Assembly: GCA_030512335.1 (NCBI GenBank)
Contig: JAULSU010000003.1
Span: 992,001-1,056,000 of the forward strand
Reading direction: 5' to 3'
Length of the DNA: 64,000 nucleotides
DNA from: Immersiella caudata
Lineage: Eukaryota > Ascomycota > Sordariomycetes > Sordariales > Lasiosphaeriaceae
Below the pieces are notes generated by a model that worked only from the letters and a program-made list of their open reading frames with translations, searched no databases and was not told where the DNA came from. The position numbers and the translations under genes were made by a program. Shown here piece by piece: positions 30,310-41,149 of the stretch. How positions within the stretch are numbered: position 1 is the first letter of the stretch; the number at the start of each line of letters is the position of its first letter.

Positions 30310-32446
30310 ATGACTCTTTTCGCTGCAATTCTCGTGTCTTTTGCAGGCTTGGTGGCCGGAGGAGCTCACTTTGAAGCGAAAAGACAGGTTTCACAGCTTC
30401 GCGACACTTACGACTTTGTCATTGTTGGCGGAGGGACTTGTGGGCTGACCGTCGCAGACCGGCTCACAGAAGCCTTTCCCAACAGTAAGACGCCATTATG
30501 TTTGAGAAACAGCGGATATGAATCACTGACATCATGTTGTAGAAACCGTCCTGGTGATTGAGTATGGCCGAGTGGAATACGCGCCCGGTGCTTTCGACCC
30601 GCCGCAGACTGTCTGGGGCGGCAGCAACCCCAACCAGGCCAGCACATGGAGATTCCAGTCTCTTCCGAACCCAAATGTGAACGACAAAGTTGCCACAGTT
30701 CTTGCAGGCAAGGTAGTGGGCGGAAGTAGTGCAGTCAATGGCATGTACTTTGATCGCCCTTCCCGGTTCGACCATGATGCATGGGATCGGGCCGGCAGTC
30801 CGGAGTTTGATGCGTCCAAAATCAAGTGGAACTGGGATTCGATCTTCCCGTTCTTCAAGAAGGCAAGGCTGCTGTATAAGTTGGGCAACAGGTGGCTAGA
30901 CTGACAAAAAGCTATCTAGAGCGTCACCTTTCACGAACCGCAGCCTGAGTTCGTCAAAAAGTATGGCTACACTTGGGACACAGCGGCCTTCGGCAACTCC
31001 ACACCCATCCACTCTGTTCTTCCTCCATTCTTGTGGGGAGACCACGCAATCGTTAGAGAAGCCTGGAAAGAAATGGGGATTCCGGTTCTCCGGGAATGCG
31101 CTGGGGGAGATAAGACTGGGCTTTGCTGGATCCCAATTTCAGAGCACCCGCTTACTGCCAGGAGATCACACGCTGGGCTTGGTCATTACGCTGACGTGAA
31201 CGCGACGAGGCCTAACTACGACCTCCTAGTTCAGCACCAGGTAACGAAGGTGACATATCCCAACGGGCTAGAAGAGGGACCGCCAACTGTAGAGGTTCGA
31301 TCTCTCGCTGACAACCGGATGTTCAATGTGACGCCCAAGGCGGAGGTAATACTCTCAGCGGGTGCAATCTTCACGCCATCGATCCTCCATCGCAGTGGCA
31401 TTGGTCCGGCATCGGTTCTTCGCGATGCCGGAATTCCTCTTGTCTTGGACCTCCCTGGTGTGGGGAGCAACTTCCAGGACCACTCGGGGCCAACGATTAC
31501 TTGGAACTGTAAGTCAACCGGCCCTTCACGGGAGATCCTGCTAATGTGCTGCAGACACCTTGCCGGAGACCCTTCCCGACCCGACACCTGACAAGATGCT
31601 CGATACGGCATTCGCAGCTCAAGCCCTCAAAGACTTCGACGCGATTCCTGCTCGCGGCCCTTACACACTCGGCATGGCTAGCAGCGGAATCTACCTTTCG
31701 ATGGCCACGTTGTCTCCCAACGGTGCTACCACAATCGTAAACAAGATTCGCAACCTCGTGGCATCAAACAACTCTGCGTCATATCTGCCCCCTGATTACC
31801 GATCGTCCCCGTCCATGATCGCTGGCTACAACGCTCAACTGCTCACTCTCGCAGGCTTCTTTGCGAATCCCTCGGCCCCCAGTCTCGAAGTCCCTTGGCA
31901 TACAGGGCTGTTCTTGCGTCTCTTCCTCCTGCACCCACTGAGTCGCGGCACCGTGAGACTTAACAAGGCGGATCCCCTTGAACAGCCCATTATCGACTAT
32001 CGCAGCTCTTCCAACCCGATAGATATGGACATCGACATCCTGCACACGCGGTACATGCGGAAGATCATCAACACGCCGACTTTCCAGAAACTAGGGGCCG
32101 TGGAGACCGGGCCCGGCCCTTTGGCCCAAACGGATGAGCAGTTAGCTGAGTTTGTGAAGGATAGCTACACGCTCTCGTTCATGCATCCGTGCTGCACCGC
32201 GGCGATGTTGCCTGAGAACAAAGGGGGCGTCGTGGGGCCGGATTTGAAGGTGCATGGCGCGAATGGGCTGCGCGTGGTGGACATGAGTGTCTTGCCGCTG
32301 CTGCCGAGTGCGCATTTGAGTGCGCTGGCTTATGCTGTGGGCGAGAAGGTCAGTTTGATGAAGTTCTTTGGATTGGCAGGAATCCGGAATGTTTGCTAAT
32401 TCGGAGGAAACAGGCTGCGGACATTATCATTCAGGAGTGGTCTTGA
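30310..32446 (+). CDS. Secreted GMC oxidoreductase (aryl-alcohol oxidase-like)
   Basis: Five exons (30310-30484, 30543-30862, 30920-31508, 31555-32348, 32414-32446) join in phase to 636 residues. A signal peptide (about 1-17) precedes F-V-I-V-G-G-G-T-C-G-L (FAD-binding, 36-46). Further family motifs are V-V-G-G-S-S-A-V-N-G-M (GMC signature 1), S-A-G-A-I-F-T-P-S-I-L-H-R-S-G-I-G (signature 2), and the active-site region S-F-M-H-P-C-C-T-A-A-M-L. A second His lies in S-A-H-L-S-A-L-A-Y-A-V-G-E-K. Members oxidise alcohols with FAD and release H2O2 to lignocellulose enzymes, but the substrate is unknown here. The family sequence F-F-K-K-S-V-T-F across intron 2 forces a GC-AG intron (donor AAG|GCAAGG at 30863). 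Confidence 0.88.
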
Positions 32447-33722
32447 GACATTGAGGGCGCAGGCCAGTTTCTGGGATCATCAGGTCGGCACGAATGGGAT
32501 CGGCAAGGATTCGGGTACGGGTCGGCGTCGGAAGCCGAATGGCGAAAAGTTCGTCGTTTATGAGCGATTTGAAGTGTGCGGAAATCCGAAACCAGCCCAA
32601 TCGGGACTTGAGCGCAGCAATCGCTTTATCTTTTTGACCCTGACGAGAACGAGGGAGGGTGGCGGACATCTTTGGACACCGCTCGCCGTGTCCCCCACCG
32701 GTGTTCAGATATGATGATATCAGCCGTCAGAGCAGTTTGAGAGAATATCTGGTCGATTCGTTTTACGGTCTCACCTTGGGAGGGGGTCGGACCGAGCCTC
32801 GTACGACAAGCGCTACCGAGGGTCTGGCTGGCGAATCGCGAGGCCTTGTGAGAGCGCTCCGGGTGTGCCCCCCTGAAAGGCCCTTGTCGACTGCTTGATT
32901 ACCAAGCCCCACCACTCCAATGCTTGGTCCTGCATGAGTTCCAGATTCTTGGGTCGCCACTCTCACCGACATCAACGGTGAGATAATTCAACCTGCGACC
33001 TCAACGCCCCCATTGTTTTGCCCAGACTTGCCATCTCCGACAACGTGCAGTCGCAATCATCAGAGGAACAAGGCCAAGACCCCGTAAACAGTCCAGTCAC
33101 ACGATGGACGCCGCCCGCTCCACTGGCTGGCGGCAGTGACTGCCGACTGGCCAGTCCATCAACAAAAAAAACGCCACCAACGCGCCATCACACCGGGACG
33201 CTAGGGCTCGCCCCTGCGCCGGAATCATGCCCCGGTCGGGAAATGCAACAGTAGTGCAGTCAAGCGCCTCGTCGCGTCTTGAAGAAGCAAGCAGTCTGGT
33301 GTGCCCCAGGCAAACCCGCGCAACTCAAATCCTTCAAGCTTCATCCTCCTCCCCACGAGCTGGCGTTAGCTAAAAAAGTTTAACAAAGGCACGAGCGCAA
33401 GCGATTGAGCTTTTCGATTTCGGCTGTCTCAGTCTTGCAGGCAGTATCCTCCATCTATCTTGGGCCCTTTCGACCATCAACCTGCTTCGATTGTCGCGTT
33501 TGACGCAGCCGCCGCCAACACAAGCCATTGATCGCTGGTCCCCCCCCGCCCCCTTTCCACCCCTGGTGCCGCGATTCCGCTTCCCCGACCATCGAGGCTT
33601 AAGTTGGGCCTCTCCCGCATGCGACAAAAGAGCCCAATATCTAGTGGCATCACTATCGCCTTCTGGGGCGACTGTCGAGTTCGATGTATGCGTCACCCGA
33701 TGGTTGCCCATGATCCGGAATC
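32447..33722. other. Intergenic, partly CT-rich; no gene seen
   Basis: A 1.3-kb gap between two + genes. The last 200 bases before 33723 are C/T-rich and probably form the leader of the membrane-protein gene. Confidence 0.45.
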
Positions 33723-34970
33723 ATGGCAAACGATGGGCCTCCGTGGCCCGCCAGCGACGACCGCGGCCCAAAGCTCCTGGCCGTCATAACTCCCCTATTC
33801 GCATTCGCCCTCATAGTCTACCTCGCTCGAATATGGACACGAATGCGCCCCAAGTTTGCCTTAACCCCCGCCGACTACGCCATCACCATCGCCATGGTAT
33901 CTTCCCTCCTCCCCCCCCCTTGCAACCCCTTCCAGCTAACCCACCCACTCCAGGTCTCCAAAGCCCTTAACCTCGCCTTCATGGCTGTCGCCATCCACCA
34001 CGGCTTCGGTAAACACATGTCCGACATACCCAACGGTATTCCCGGCATCATCACCGTCTCCAACCACGTCCTCGGCTGCTGGATCACCGGCGTCCTCACC
34101 TCCGGCTTCGCTCGCATCTCCATCGCCTTCCTCCTCCTGAGCATCACCTCCTCCCGCCGCTGGCGTATCCTGCTGTGGAGCACCATCGCCTTACAAGCCC
34201 TCTTCATGCTCTCCTACGTCGTCGTACAACTCGTCCAATGCAAAAACACCATCTCCAACAAATCCCGCGCCGGCGGCGGAACAAACTCTCAATGCTTCGG
34301 GCGCACCTCCGTCCTCGTCTTCTCCATCGTTTCAGTCTCAGTCTGCATGCTCTCCGACTTTATCTGCAGCATCATCCCCCTCTTCATCGTCTGGCGACTG
34401 TCTCGATCAACCCTCGAAAAAATACTCGTCATCATGCTCATGACCTCTTGCCTCGTCGCCACGGCGTGCGGGATACCAAAGATATATTTCCTGGTTGTCT
34501 ACGACTTCCGCACGAGGGACGCGCTGTGGGAGCTGATACCCAGGTTCTTTTGGTGCTGCATGGAGGAGGGGGCCATCATTATCGCGGCGTGCTTGCCGTT
34601 GTTGAAGGTGCCGATTGAGCGGTGTATGAGACGGGCGGGGTTGCCGACGTTTGGGACGCCGACAAGGGATTTGAATAGGGTTAGTTCGGTGGCGTTGGGG
34701 AGCAAGGTTGGGTGGGAAGAGGGAAGGGGGAGGAAGTGGATAGGGAGTGGGAGTGAAGGGATGACGATGGGGACGACGGTGGCTACGACGACGGTGGATG
34801 AGAAGAGGAATGAGGTGATGAAGGAAGAAGATGATGGGGAAAGAAGAGGTGATGGGAAGGAGGATGGGGTCAGGCCGACGACACCGACGACGATGGCATC
34901 GACGACTGCATCCACGACTGTTGCAGCAGAATTGACAGCCGGGCTGACGATGGGAAGAGGCGGAGTGTGA
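33723..34970 (+). CDS. Rhodopsin-like / PTH11-related integral membrane protein
   Basis: The frame of 415 codons encodes about seven membrane helices. Helix 1 is L-L-A-V-I-T-P-L-F-A-F-A-L-I-V-Y, followed by R-x-W-T-R and the T-P-A-D-Y-A-I box that marks this fungal family. A charged, Thr-rich cytoplasmic tail follows about 320. Bases 33897-33953 look like an intron (GTATCT...CTCCAG) of 57 bp, an exact multiple of three without a stop. The spliced form reads I-T-I-A-M-V-S-K-A-L, the unspliced form adds 19 Pro/Leu-rich residues. I favour splicing. The family includes PTH11-type putative receptors, but no CFEM domain is present here. The tail is built of T-x-T and charged repeats (T-P-T-T-M-A-S-T-T-A-S-T-T). 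Confidence 0.78.
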   Translation: MANDGPPWPASDDRGPKLLAVITPLFAFALIVYLARIWTRMRPKFALTPADYAITIAMVSSLLPPPCNPFQLTHPLQVSKALNLAFMAVAIHHGFGKHMSDIPNGIPGIITVSNHVLGCWITGVLTSGFARISIAFLLLSITSSRRWRILLWSTIALQALFMLSYVVVQLVQCKNTISNKSRAGGGTNSQCFGRTSVLVFSIVSVSVCMLSDFICSIIPLFIVWRLSRSTLEKILVIMLMTSCLVATACGIPKIYFLVVYDFRTRDALWELIPRFFWCCMEEGAIIIAACLPLLKVPIERCMRRAGLPTFGTPTRDLNRVSSVALGSKVGWEEGRGRKWIGSGSEGMTMGTTVATTTVDEKRNEVMKEEDDGERRGDGKEDGVRPTTPTTMASTTASTTVAAELTAGLTMGRGGV

Positions 34971-35482
34971 CGGACTGGGATTATTTTGCACAACAGCTTT
35001 GTTGTCGGTGACGAACCTGGGCACAAGAAATTTTGCCTCGTAAGCTTCCCTTTTGATACCCAATTATTCACAACACGGGGACTTGGTGTTTGTATTGTTA
35101 CGTACGTAGCGTTTGTTTCATGGCTTGCTGCCATGAAGCATAAATCCAAGGTCCCGGGATTCCCCTGGTTTTTCTTCCAAGGTAGGGTAGATTTAGTATG
35201 CCGCCGCCGCACAGCCTCAGAGATCCCTTCTCACCCAGCGTCACCGCCTAAAGCCGCATCGTTACGGAAATGAGAAGGTGCGTAATATGTGAGTACAGCT
35301 TCCAGGTCGGAATGGGAGCTTTTCAAGAGCCAAGGGAGAGCACACATGTCGGGGTACTAGCAAGCAATATTCCCCACGACATCAGCACGATGGCCAAAGC
35401 TAGAAGCATTTGTTCATGATTTGCAAGCCTCGTGCTGTTCGTCAAATCCCAGCAGCGTCTCAGCCTTTCTGTACGATCTAGA
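34971..35482. other. Intergenic; nothing coding seen
   Basis: About 0.5 kb between the membrane-protein gene and the end of the lysine-rich remnant. No feature is supported. Confidence 0.4.
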
Positions 35483-36042
35483 CTAGCTCCGGCCAGAATG
35501 CATGTCTTCGTTGTTGTACAACAGGTACGAGTCGTCATTCTTCCCCGCCTCTGGTACTTCATACCGTGGCGCGCAATAAAAAGGTTCGTAGTTTTTCCAC
35601 ATCTCCTCTTTCATATGGCTTTTCGCGGCGATAATAGCTGTCTTGGGCTTTCCTTCTTATGTCGGGGTGATTTCATTTCTTCCTTCTTCTTCGACCTATC
35701 CGGACTTTTGTATTTATCACTTTCGTAGTCTTCCATGTCATGCCAGAGCTTCTCACCAGGCGTGGTTTCATGCTCTTTTCCTTTGAGCTGTTTTATATTT
35801 AGCTCCTTCTTTTCCCTTTCTCAACCCGTCAATAGGGGCATTACCGCTGGATGGAGTTTGCGATTGGCCATCCCCGAGAGATCTCTCGTCGTCCAGCCGA
35901 TTTGAGAGCTTGTCGCTGCCCCAAGGAGTTGCGCGCTTCGAAAGTTGTCGAGCATGGGGACTCGAATGCCGATGGACGCCATGTTGATTGTTGGTGGACG
36001 GGCAATCCTCAGCGTTCGCTTGCTCTCCTCGTCCACTGCCAA
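35483..36042 (-). pseudogene. Lysine-rich gene remnant, unknown family
   Basis: A frame beginning M-A-V-D-E-E-S-K-R-T-L-R at 36042 reaches an in-frame TGA at 35823-35821. It then continues in the same frame with strong protein character (E-R-E-K-K-E-L-N-I-K-Q-L-K, then L-W-H-D-M-E-D-Y-E-S-D-K-Y) to about 35660. Sequence with equal character follows in another frame (M-K-E-E-M-W-K-N-Y-E-P-F-Y-C-A-P-R-Y) and stops at 35483-35485 after N-N-E-D-M-H-S-G-R-S. One stop and one frame shift suggest decay. A spliced gene with weak sites is the alternative. It lies 80 bases after the Clr5 gene on the same strand. Confidence 0.4.
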
Positions 36043-36120
36043 GTCCTATCGAGCTACTTTCCGGTTGGCAACCCGGTGGATAGTCTAATATCGGTAGATT
36101 TGAACGCTCCCCGGGATTGC

Positions 36121-38077
36121 CTAGCTGGATGGATCCTTGGTTCGGCGCAGGTTCAGCCCCATGGCACGGCGCGCTGGGTCACCAAAAGACATAATCGTCA
36201 ATTTGCCCCAGGCCGTGGCGGTTGATCCGTAATCCTCGTACGATCTCGGATGCAGTTCGTGATCGTGATAGTGGGCATCTTGGGCATCTGTCGGCAGATC
36301 GTGCGGTGCAGATGGTTCCCCCTGTTTGTAGACACAACGGCTTCGACGCTGACCGTCATGGGTAGCAAAAGGTTTAACCAAGTCTTGGACGGAATCGGAT
36401 CGTTCTCGTACATGAATAGGGGGTTCCAGGTCTCGGAGTACTAGATCGCGAGGATCAAAATGATGGGCGCCCAGTGACTGTATGGCGTCTAGCCCCAAAA
36501 GGGCTTTGTCGCGCGAAGAGGCCGGACTTGCATCTGGGAGCACGGTGCCAGTCGATAAGGGAGGGGTTGGGACCATGTCGCCCGCGAATCGAGTTGTGAG
36601 GTGATGGATCCGACTGAATCGAATGCTCCTGAATCGCAGGGATTCAGCATGATGGCCCATACCTGACGAGATTTGTTCGAGGGACCTCAGCGTGGGCTGG
36701 ACCCAGTGCTCCTCGGTGAAGTCCAGCCGGCCTTCCTCCAGGCTCATGTCAAAAGCCTGGAGAAAAAGCTCCTTTGCCTCTGAAAACTTGCCGCTGTGCT
36801 CCTTCACCCGGGCCTTGGACTGGAGTCGCCATATTTTGAGCAATCTCGACGGGGGCAATATGAAGTCAAGCGCGAAGCTCTCCTCTGCTTCCTCAAACCT
36901 CCCCTGATTGATGCTCAGATTCTGTAACGTGGTGTAATGTCGTATCCGCAATTCAGCCCATACAGATCCCGCGGGGCTATCACCACTCACGTCCATCCTC
37001 TCGAACGCTTCGCTCAGAAATGCTAGTTGGTCTTCGGCACTCTTGGCAGTCATCAACCCGTCGAAGTAATCGATGGCAACAGAGGCGAAGAGGGGGCTGC
37101 GGTATCCAAATTTGGAAGCCAGCTCACGCATGAGGAAGGAGAAGATCGTTTCGAATGGTGCATATTGGTCGGCAAAGGGGAGTTGTGCGATGGCCCTCCA
37201 TAATTTGGGTAGCGGGTGTTCCTGTCCAAGGATGTCTCGGCCGGCATTACAAAGAAACCCCAGAGTGATGTTGATCAAGTCGCTCCTGTTGAACCGATGA
37301 AGGGCTATCAGGGCGGCAAGGAGGAAACTGAGGGCGCGAGGCAACTCCTTCTGGATGGCGAGCCGAAGTCCGCAAAAGGCAGGATCTAAGATGTCTAGAA
37401 TTGGGACATCCTCGGACCGTGCCAGGCACTGCGTGACAACGTCGAATCGCCCCCAGGCTTCGACGAGAATGGCCTCGCTACCACCATGGCGCCCGCGGTA
37501 TGTTCCGTCAGGGTTGATCACCCAGGTTCCCGTAGAGAGACACTGGTCTATGTACGTTCTCAGGCGAGAAAGAACAATTTCGGTGTCTTGCAGTGGGCCT
37601 GTAAGCGTCAGACCCAATGAAGGCTGCGGCAGCTGAGTTCCGATGAGTTCTTCGACGCCCGTCAGCTCTCTCGAAGTGGCCTGATCCAGAAAGCGCTGCT
37701 TGGCCTTGCCGTTACGCCTGAGATATTGCTTCAATCTTTGGATGTGCACAGTTGAGATCCCATCCGGGCTGGTTTGAAGTATTTCGAGAACATCATCGCT
37801 GTGGAGGTTTTTCCGCCAGCTCCAAGACCGGAACTTCGTCGTGTACATCTTCGTGCTGTGCATGTCAGGATTGAAGCATTGAATGCAGGTGTACCACTTG
37901 AACATTGGCTACTTACGTGGCTCTGAAACCGTGGATCACTTCCATCTCCAACTTTACCTCCCGGAGTTTCTTTCCTTCCTTCAAGTAGAGGCGCTCAATG
38001 ATGGGTTTCGCATACTCCCAATCTCCTGGCGTTGGAGGCCATGATAGCTTTGGGTTGCTCGCGGAAGCGGTCGACAT
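36121..38077 (-). CDS. Clr5-domain protein with TPR-like C-terminal region
   Basis: Exons 38077-37917 and 37855-36121 (GTAAGT donor, GCACAG acceptor, phase 2) give 631 residues. The intron falls inside the Clr5 domain. Residues about 10-65 read W-E-Y-A-K-P-I-I-E-R-L-Y-L, then K-L-R-E-V-K-L-E-M-E, then H-G-F-R-A-T-T-K-M-Y and F-R-S-W-S-W-R-K-N-L, which is the full domain pattern. Clr5 domains are found in fungal proteins with possible regulatory roles, named after S. pombe Clr5. From about 190 to 480 the protein is helical with paired-helix spacing (A-E-L-R-I-R-H-Y-T-T-L-Q-N-L; G-K-F-S-E-A-K-E-L-F), like degenerate TPRs. The tail is His/Asp/Arg-rich. Function is unknown. Confidence 0.8.
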
Positions 38078-38900
38078 TTTGCTGATGACAATGTGCAGGA
38101 GTCCGAGTCTCAACAAACCGAAGCGCGGGGTAAGGGGACTGAGGAAGGAGATTTGGGAGCGAAGGCCAGAAATATGTGGTTCGTGCCTGCCATGTTGGCG
38201 TGGCAGGCACACAAACTCAGACATCAACCCCGATAAAGCTTAGCGACAATGCGTGGAAATTTTACCACCCTCCACCAGGAAGTGACGGATTTTACTGGGC
38301 GCCCACCGAAGTGGATGCAGGGTTCCTGCCCGAACACCAATGACGGAGAGTCCTATTGATCGGAGGCCGCAGTTGCGTTAGCGCGCCCACCCTCAATCAC
38401 TGGCTGTACCAACCGACCACGGTGGTAGATAATTTTTTGCACATACCATCCGCAGTCCATGGCAGGCTATGCGAGGGGCGCGTAACCTTGGCTTCTTATG
38501 AGGATCAAGCCCAAAGAAGATGTGAGGAGACTTGATCACAATCGCGAAGAAGCGCGATTTCTTTCGGGGCAGTTGCCGGGCTTTGCAAGCAAGGCACAGC
38601 AGGGGGTTTAGGTCGGCATCTGCATGGAGGGACGGTACCAACCGGCGTGGGAGCACAGTTTATAGACGGTACGGGGCATCGGAGCCTCAGAGATATCCCA
38701 TTTTGCTTCCCGTTTCGGACGGTGGCTAATAGCAGGGAGTCTTGAACTTTTGTGTTTCGGGAATGGCCAATGTGCCACTCGCAGGTCTCCCCGCCGTTTC
38801 CGTTATCACCCTCTTCTGTCGCCTGCTCCTCTTCTGGTGTCTCTCTTCCATCGTCCTCCTCCTCGAGTGTCTCCTACTTTCGGCCCCCTCCGCCTGTCCT
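38078..38900. other. Intergenic; no supported gene
   Basis: This is the Clr5 promoter side plus the 3' region of the small secreted protein gene. Open frames at 38393-38656 and 38532-38729 overlap each other on opposite strands and have no domain. Confidence 0.4.
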
Positions 38901-39235
38901 TCAATCCGTGCAAACCTCCCCCGATGTCTGTCGAGGCACCACCGTCGTCGCCTTCGCGACCGTATCCGTGCATTTCTCTGCCTGGACGTCAGCACTTGTA
39001 TAACGCCACTCAGGGGCAAAGACAACTGACTCAGCTCAAATTGACACTGCGGCATTCCCCCCGGCACATGCCCCGGGTGGACCAAGTGTCCCTTGCACAC
39101 ATCGAAGACGTTATTGCACCCTTCCAGCGTGTAACCCGTGTAATCGGTCTCGCTCGTCTGCCGCGGTAGCAGCGGCGCCGCCGAGGCCGACGGGGCGGAT
39201 AGGAGCGCGAATAGGGCGGTCCGGGATAGCTTCAT
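38901..39235 (-). CDS. Small secreted protein, 93 residues
   Basis: Predicted exons are 39235-39031 and 38977-38901 (GTCAGT donor, GGCAG acceptor, phase 1). A signal peptide (M-K-L-S-R-T-A-L-F-A-L-L then S-A-S-A-A-P) is followed by L-L-P-R-Q, which may be a Kex2-like processing site. The mature protein has five cysteines (G-C-N-N, V-C-K-G, Q-C-Q, K-C-T-D, V-C-T-D). Small size, signal peptide and cysteines fit the loose group of fungal effector-like secreted proteins. No fold or target can be assigned. An acceptor five bases upstream breaks the frame, which is why GGCAG was chosen. Confidence 0.6.
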
Positions 39236-39986
39236 CGTGGGTCGGGTGGGCAGGCCAAGAAGGGAGCCGGAATGTCTGCCGGGGCGATGGGTCTTAAATA
39301 GCCGCGCTGCCGGTTTGTTGTGGGGAGGCGAGGTCAAGTGCCGTGAAATATGGTTACAACAATGGTGTTATAGGGAGCTAGGGAGTCTGCAAATAGCCGG
39401 TGTGCCTGCAGCGGCATGTGGTCGATCAATTTGGCGTTCAGGGCTGGTTCCCAGACTCGACCGTAGACATTGTCCAGTAGCCATGTGAGTGGCGGACCTT
39501 TGGCGCCTGGCCGTGAGACTTGAGCTCGTTTGTCGAGACTGCACCCTTCGTCACTGAACTTCCAGCCTTTCACCCCACCGCGCCAAGCTCGTCCAATAGC
39601 GCAACAAAGGCATTCTGCTGGCCCGCCGAATGTACTGCTGGAAAGCGAGGCTTCATTGGTATTACCTATCTTCTCAAACCTTCGGGCAGTGGTATATCCT
39701 TGTTGAGCTGTCGGTAACTTTCGCCGAACTCAATGAGGCAGTACCGGACGGATTCGAGGGTGAATCAGTGGTTCAACGTTCCCACAGCTGCGATGGAAGT
39801 GAGTGGGGCGCTGAGGCCGTCGAGGGCGTCTAGCCCCCACTGCTCGCTCACAGAGGATTCCCCGCGCACCATTTCTCAGCACTGCAAAGGCGATGCAAAA
39901 AAAAAAAAAAAATTGCGAGTTCAAAGGAAGGTGCCCCATGAAAGGTAATCTCAAGGCTTTCGAAACGTTCTCCGACCACAGCTACG
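39236..39986. other. Intergenic with a poly-A tract
   Basis: A run of about 16 adenines occurs at 39896-39912. No gene is called. Confidence 0.4.
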
Positions 39987-40958
39987 ATGAAGACTTACAT
40001 TGGCCTCTGTGAAGACTGCGATCGGTTTGTTCAAGGGGACGGGAGGTCTAGGGTAGTTGCTGACGGAAGAAACTTGAGCTGCCCCGATACCCCGATACAT
40101 GCTACGAGTTCCTCATTGAGGGTTTCTAGGCGTTTACGGCCACCTCATCGACGCAACGGTCCAAAAGTTTACGTGGGGTCGAGGATGGGAAGTTGACCAC
40201 GATAAGCGCACAGTTCGACGACTCCTTGGTACATCTTTCGATGCCAGACGGGCTACCCTCCAAGAGACGCTACAGACCGAGCGAGAAAAGGGTACCTTCC
40301 TGGTTCTGAAAAGATGGACGGGAGAACGGTTTCCTATCTTTGGGCCAGACCGGGAGCTCATTCTCGACTTTGAGTGCTCAAACGCTGGCCTGTTCGGTGT
40401 CGTCACATACGGAGTTCAGCTCATCGCCTACCGTGACGATCCTGATGAAGGAGGTCTATCCCTCTGGCTGGCTCGCCGGGCCCCGCACAAAGCGCTCTAC
40501 CCCAACAGGCTTGGCGTGACAGCGGGCGGGAGCCTTCCTTCCCACTGACGAAACACCGTTCGAGTGCATGGTCAGGGAGTCGCACGGGGAAGCTGGCTTG
40601 GAAGCTGAACTGAGTAAGCAGCACGCTAATGCGGCCGGCACCATCAGCTATGTGATGGCCTCGGAGACCGAAACGACCAGCGGCGGCGAGGCAGAGCTGA
40701 TTCGCGCTGAGACTCAGTACATCTACCACTTGAAGGTCGGCCCAGATGTGGTGGCCCAAGCCTTATGACATGGAAGCGTCTGATATTCGTCTGTATTCCA
40801 TCGTTGAGACCAAGAAAGCCCCGGGTGATGGCGAGCTCACCCCGGCCAACGCCTGTGTCATCTTGGACTTTTTCATCAGGCAGGGGATTGTCACTTACGA
40901 GAATGAAGACAACTATAACCAGATCATCATCCGGCTGCACCGTGGGTTGGGGATCTAG
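39987..40958 (+). pseudogene. Nudix hydrolase pseudogene (thiamine-pyrophosphokinase-associated type)
   Basis: The parts follow the order of fungal Nudix proteins with an N-terminal DUF4743-type region. M-K-T-Y-I-G-L-C-E-D-C-D-R-F comes first. Next are G-T-F-L-V-L-K-R-W-T-G-E-R-F-P-I-F-G-P and G-V-V-T-Y-G-V-Q-L-I-A-Y, then W-L-A-R-R-A-P, and E-T-P-F-E-C-M-V-R-E, and finally C-V-I-L-D-F-F-I-R-Q-G-I-V-T. They lie in frames 0, 1, 2 and 0 in succession, with breaks near 40120, 40530 and 40750. The Nudix box has R-E-S-H-G-E-A-G-L, so one of the paired catalytic Glu residues is Gly. The first break could hide an intron, but the other two cannot, so the gene is almost certainly dead. Confidence 0.75.
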
Positions 40959-41149
40959 ACTGCTTGAGCGCGAGGGGTTTCGGGGGGAAAGAAGAATCGG
41001 GTAAAGATTCAGATTACAAGCATCAAGCAATGTCCTCAACACGTAACTTGCCTACACGGATAGGCAGCTGAGCACCCTGCACGCATTCCTGCAAGTATAC
41101 CCCCATCGTGTGTGTCAATACCTAAGGTATTCTCAAACTTTGGCCAGGG

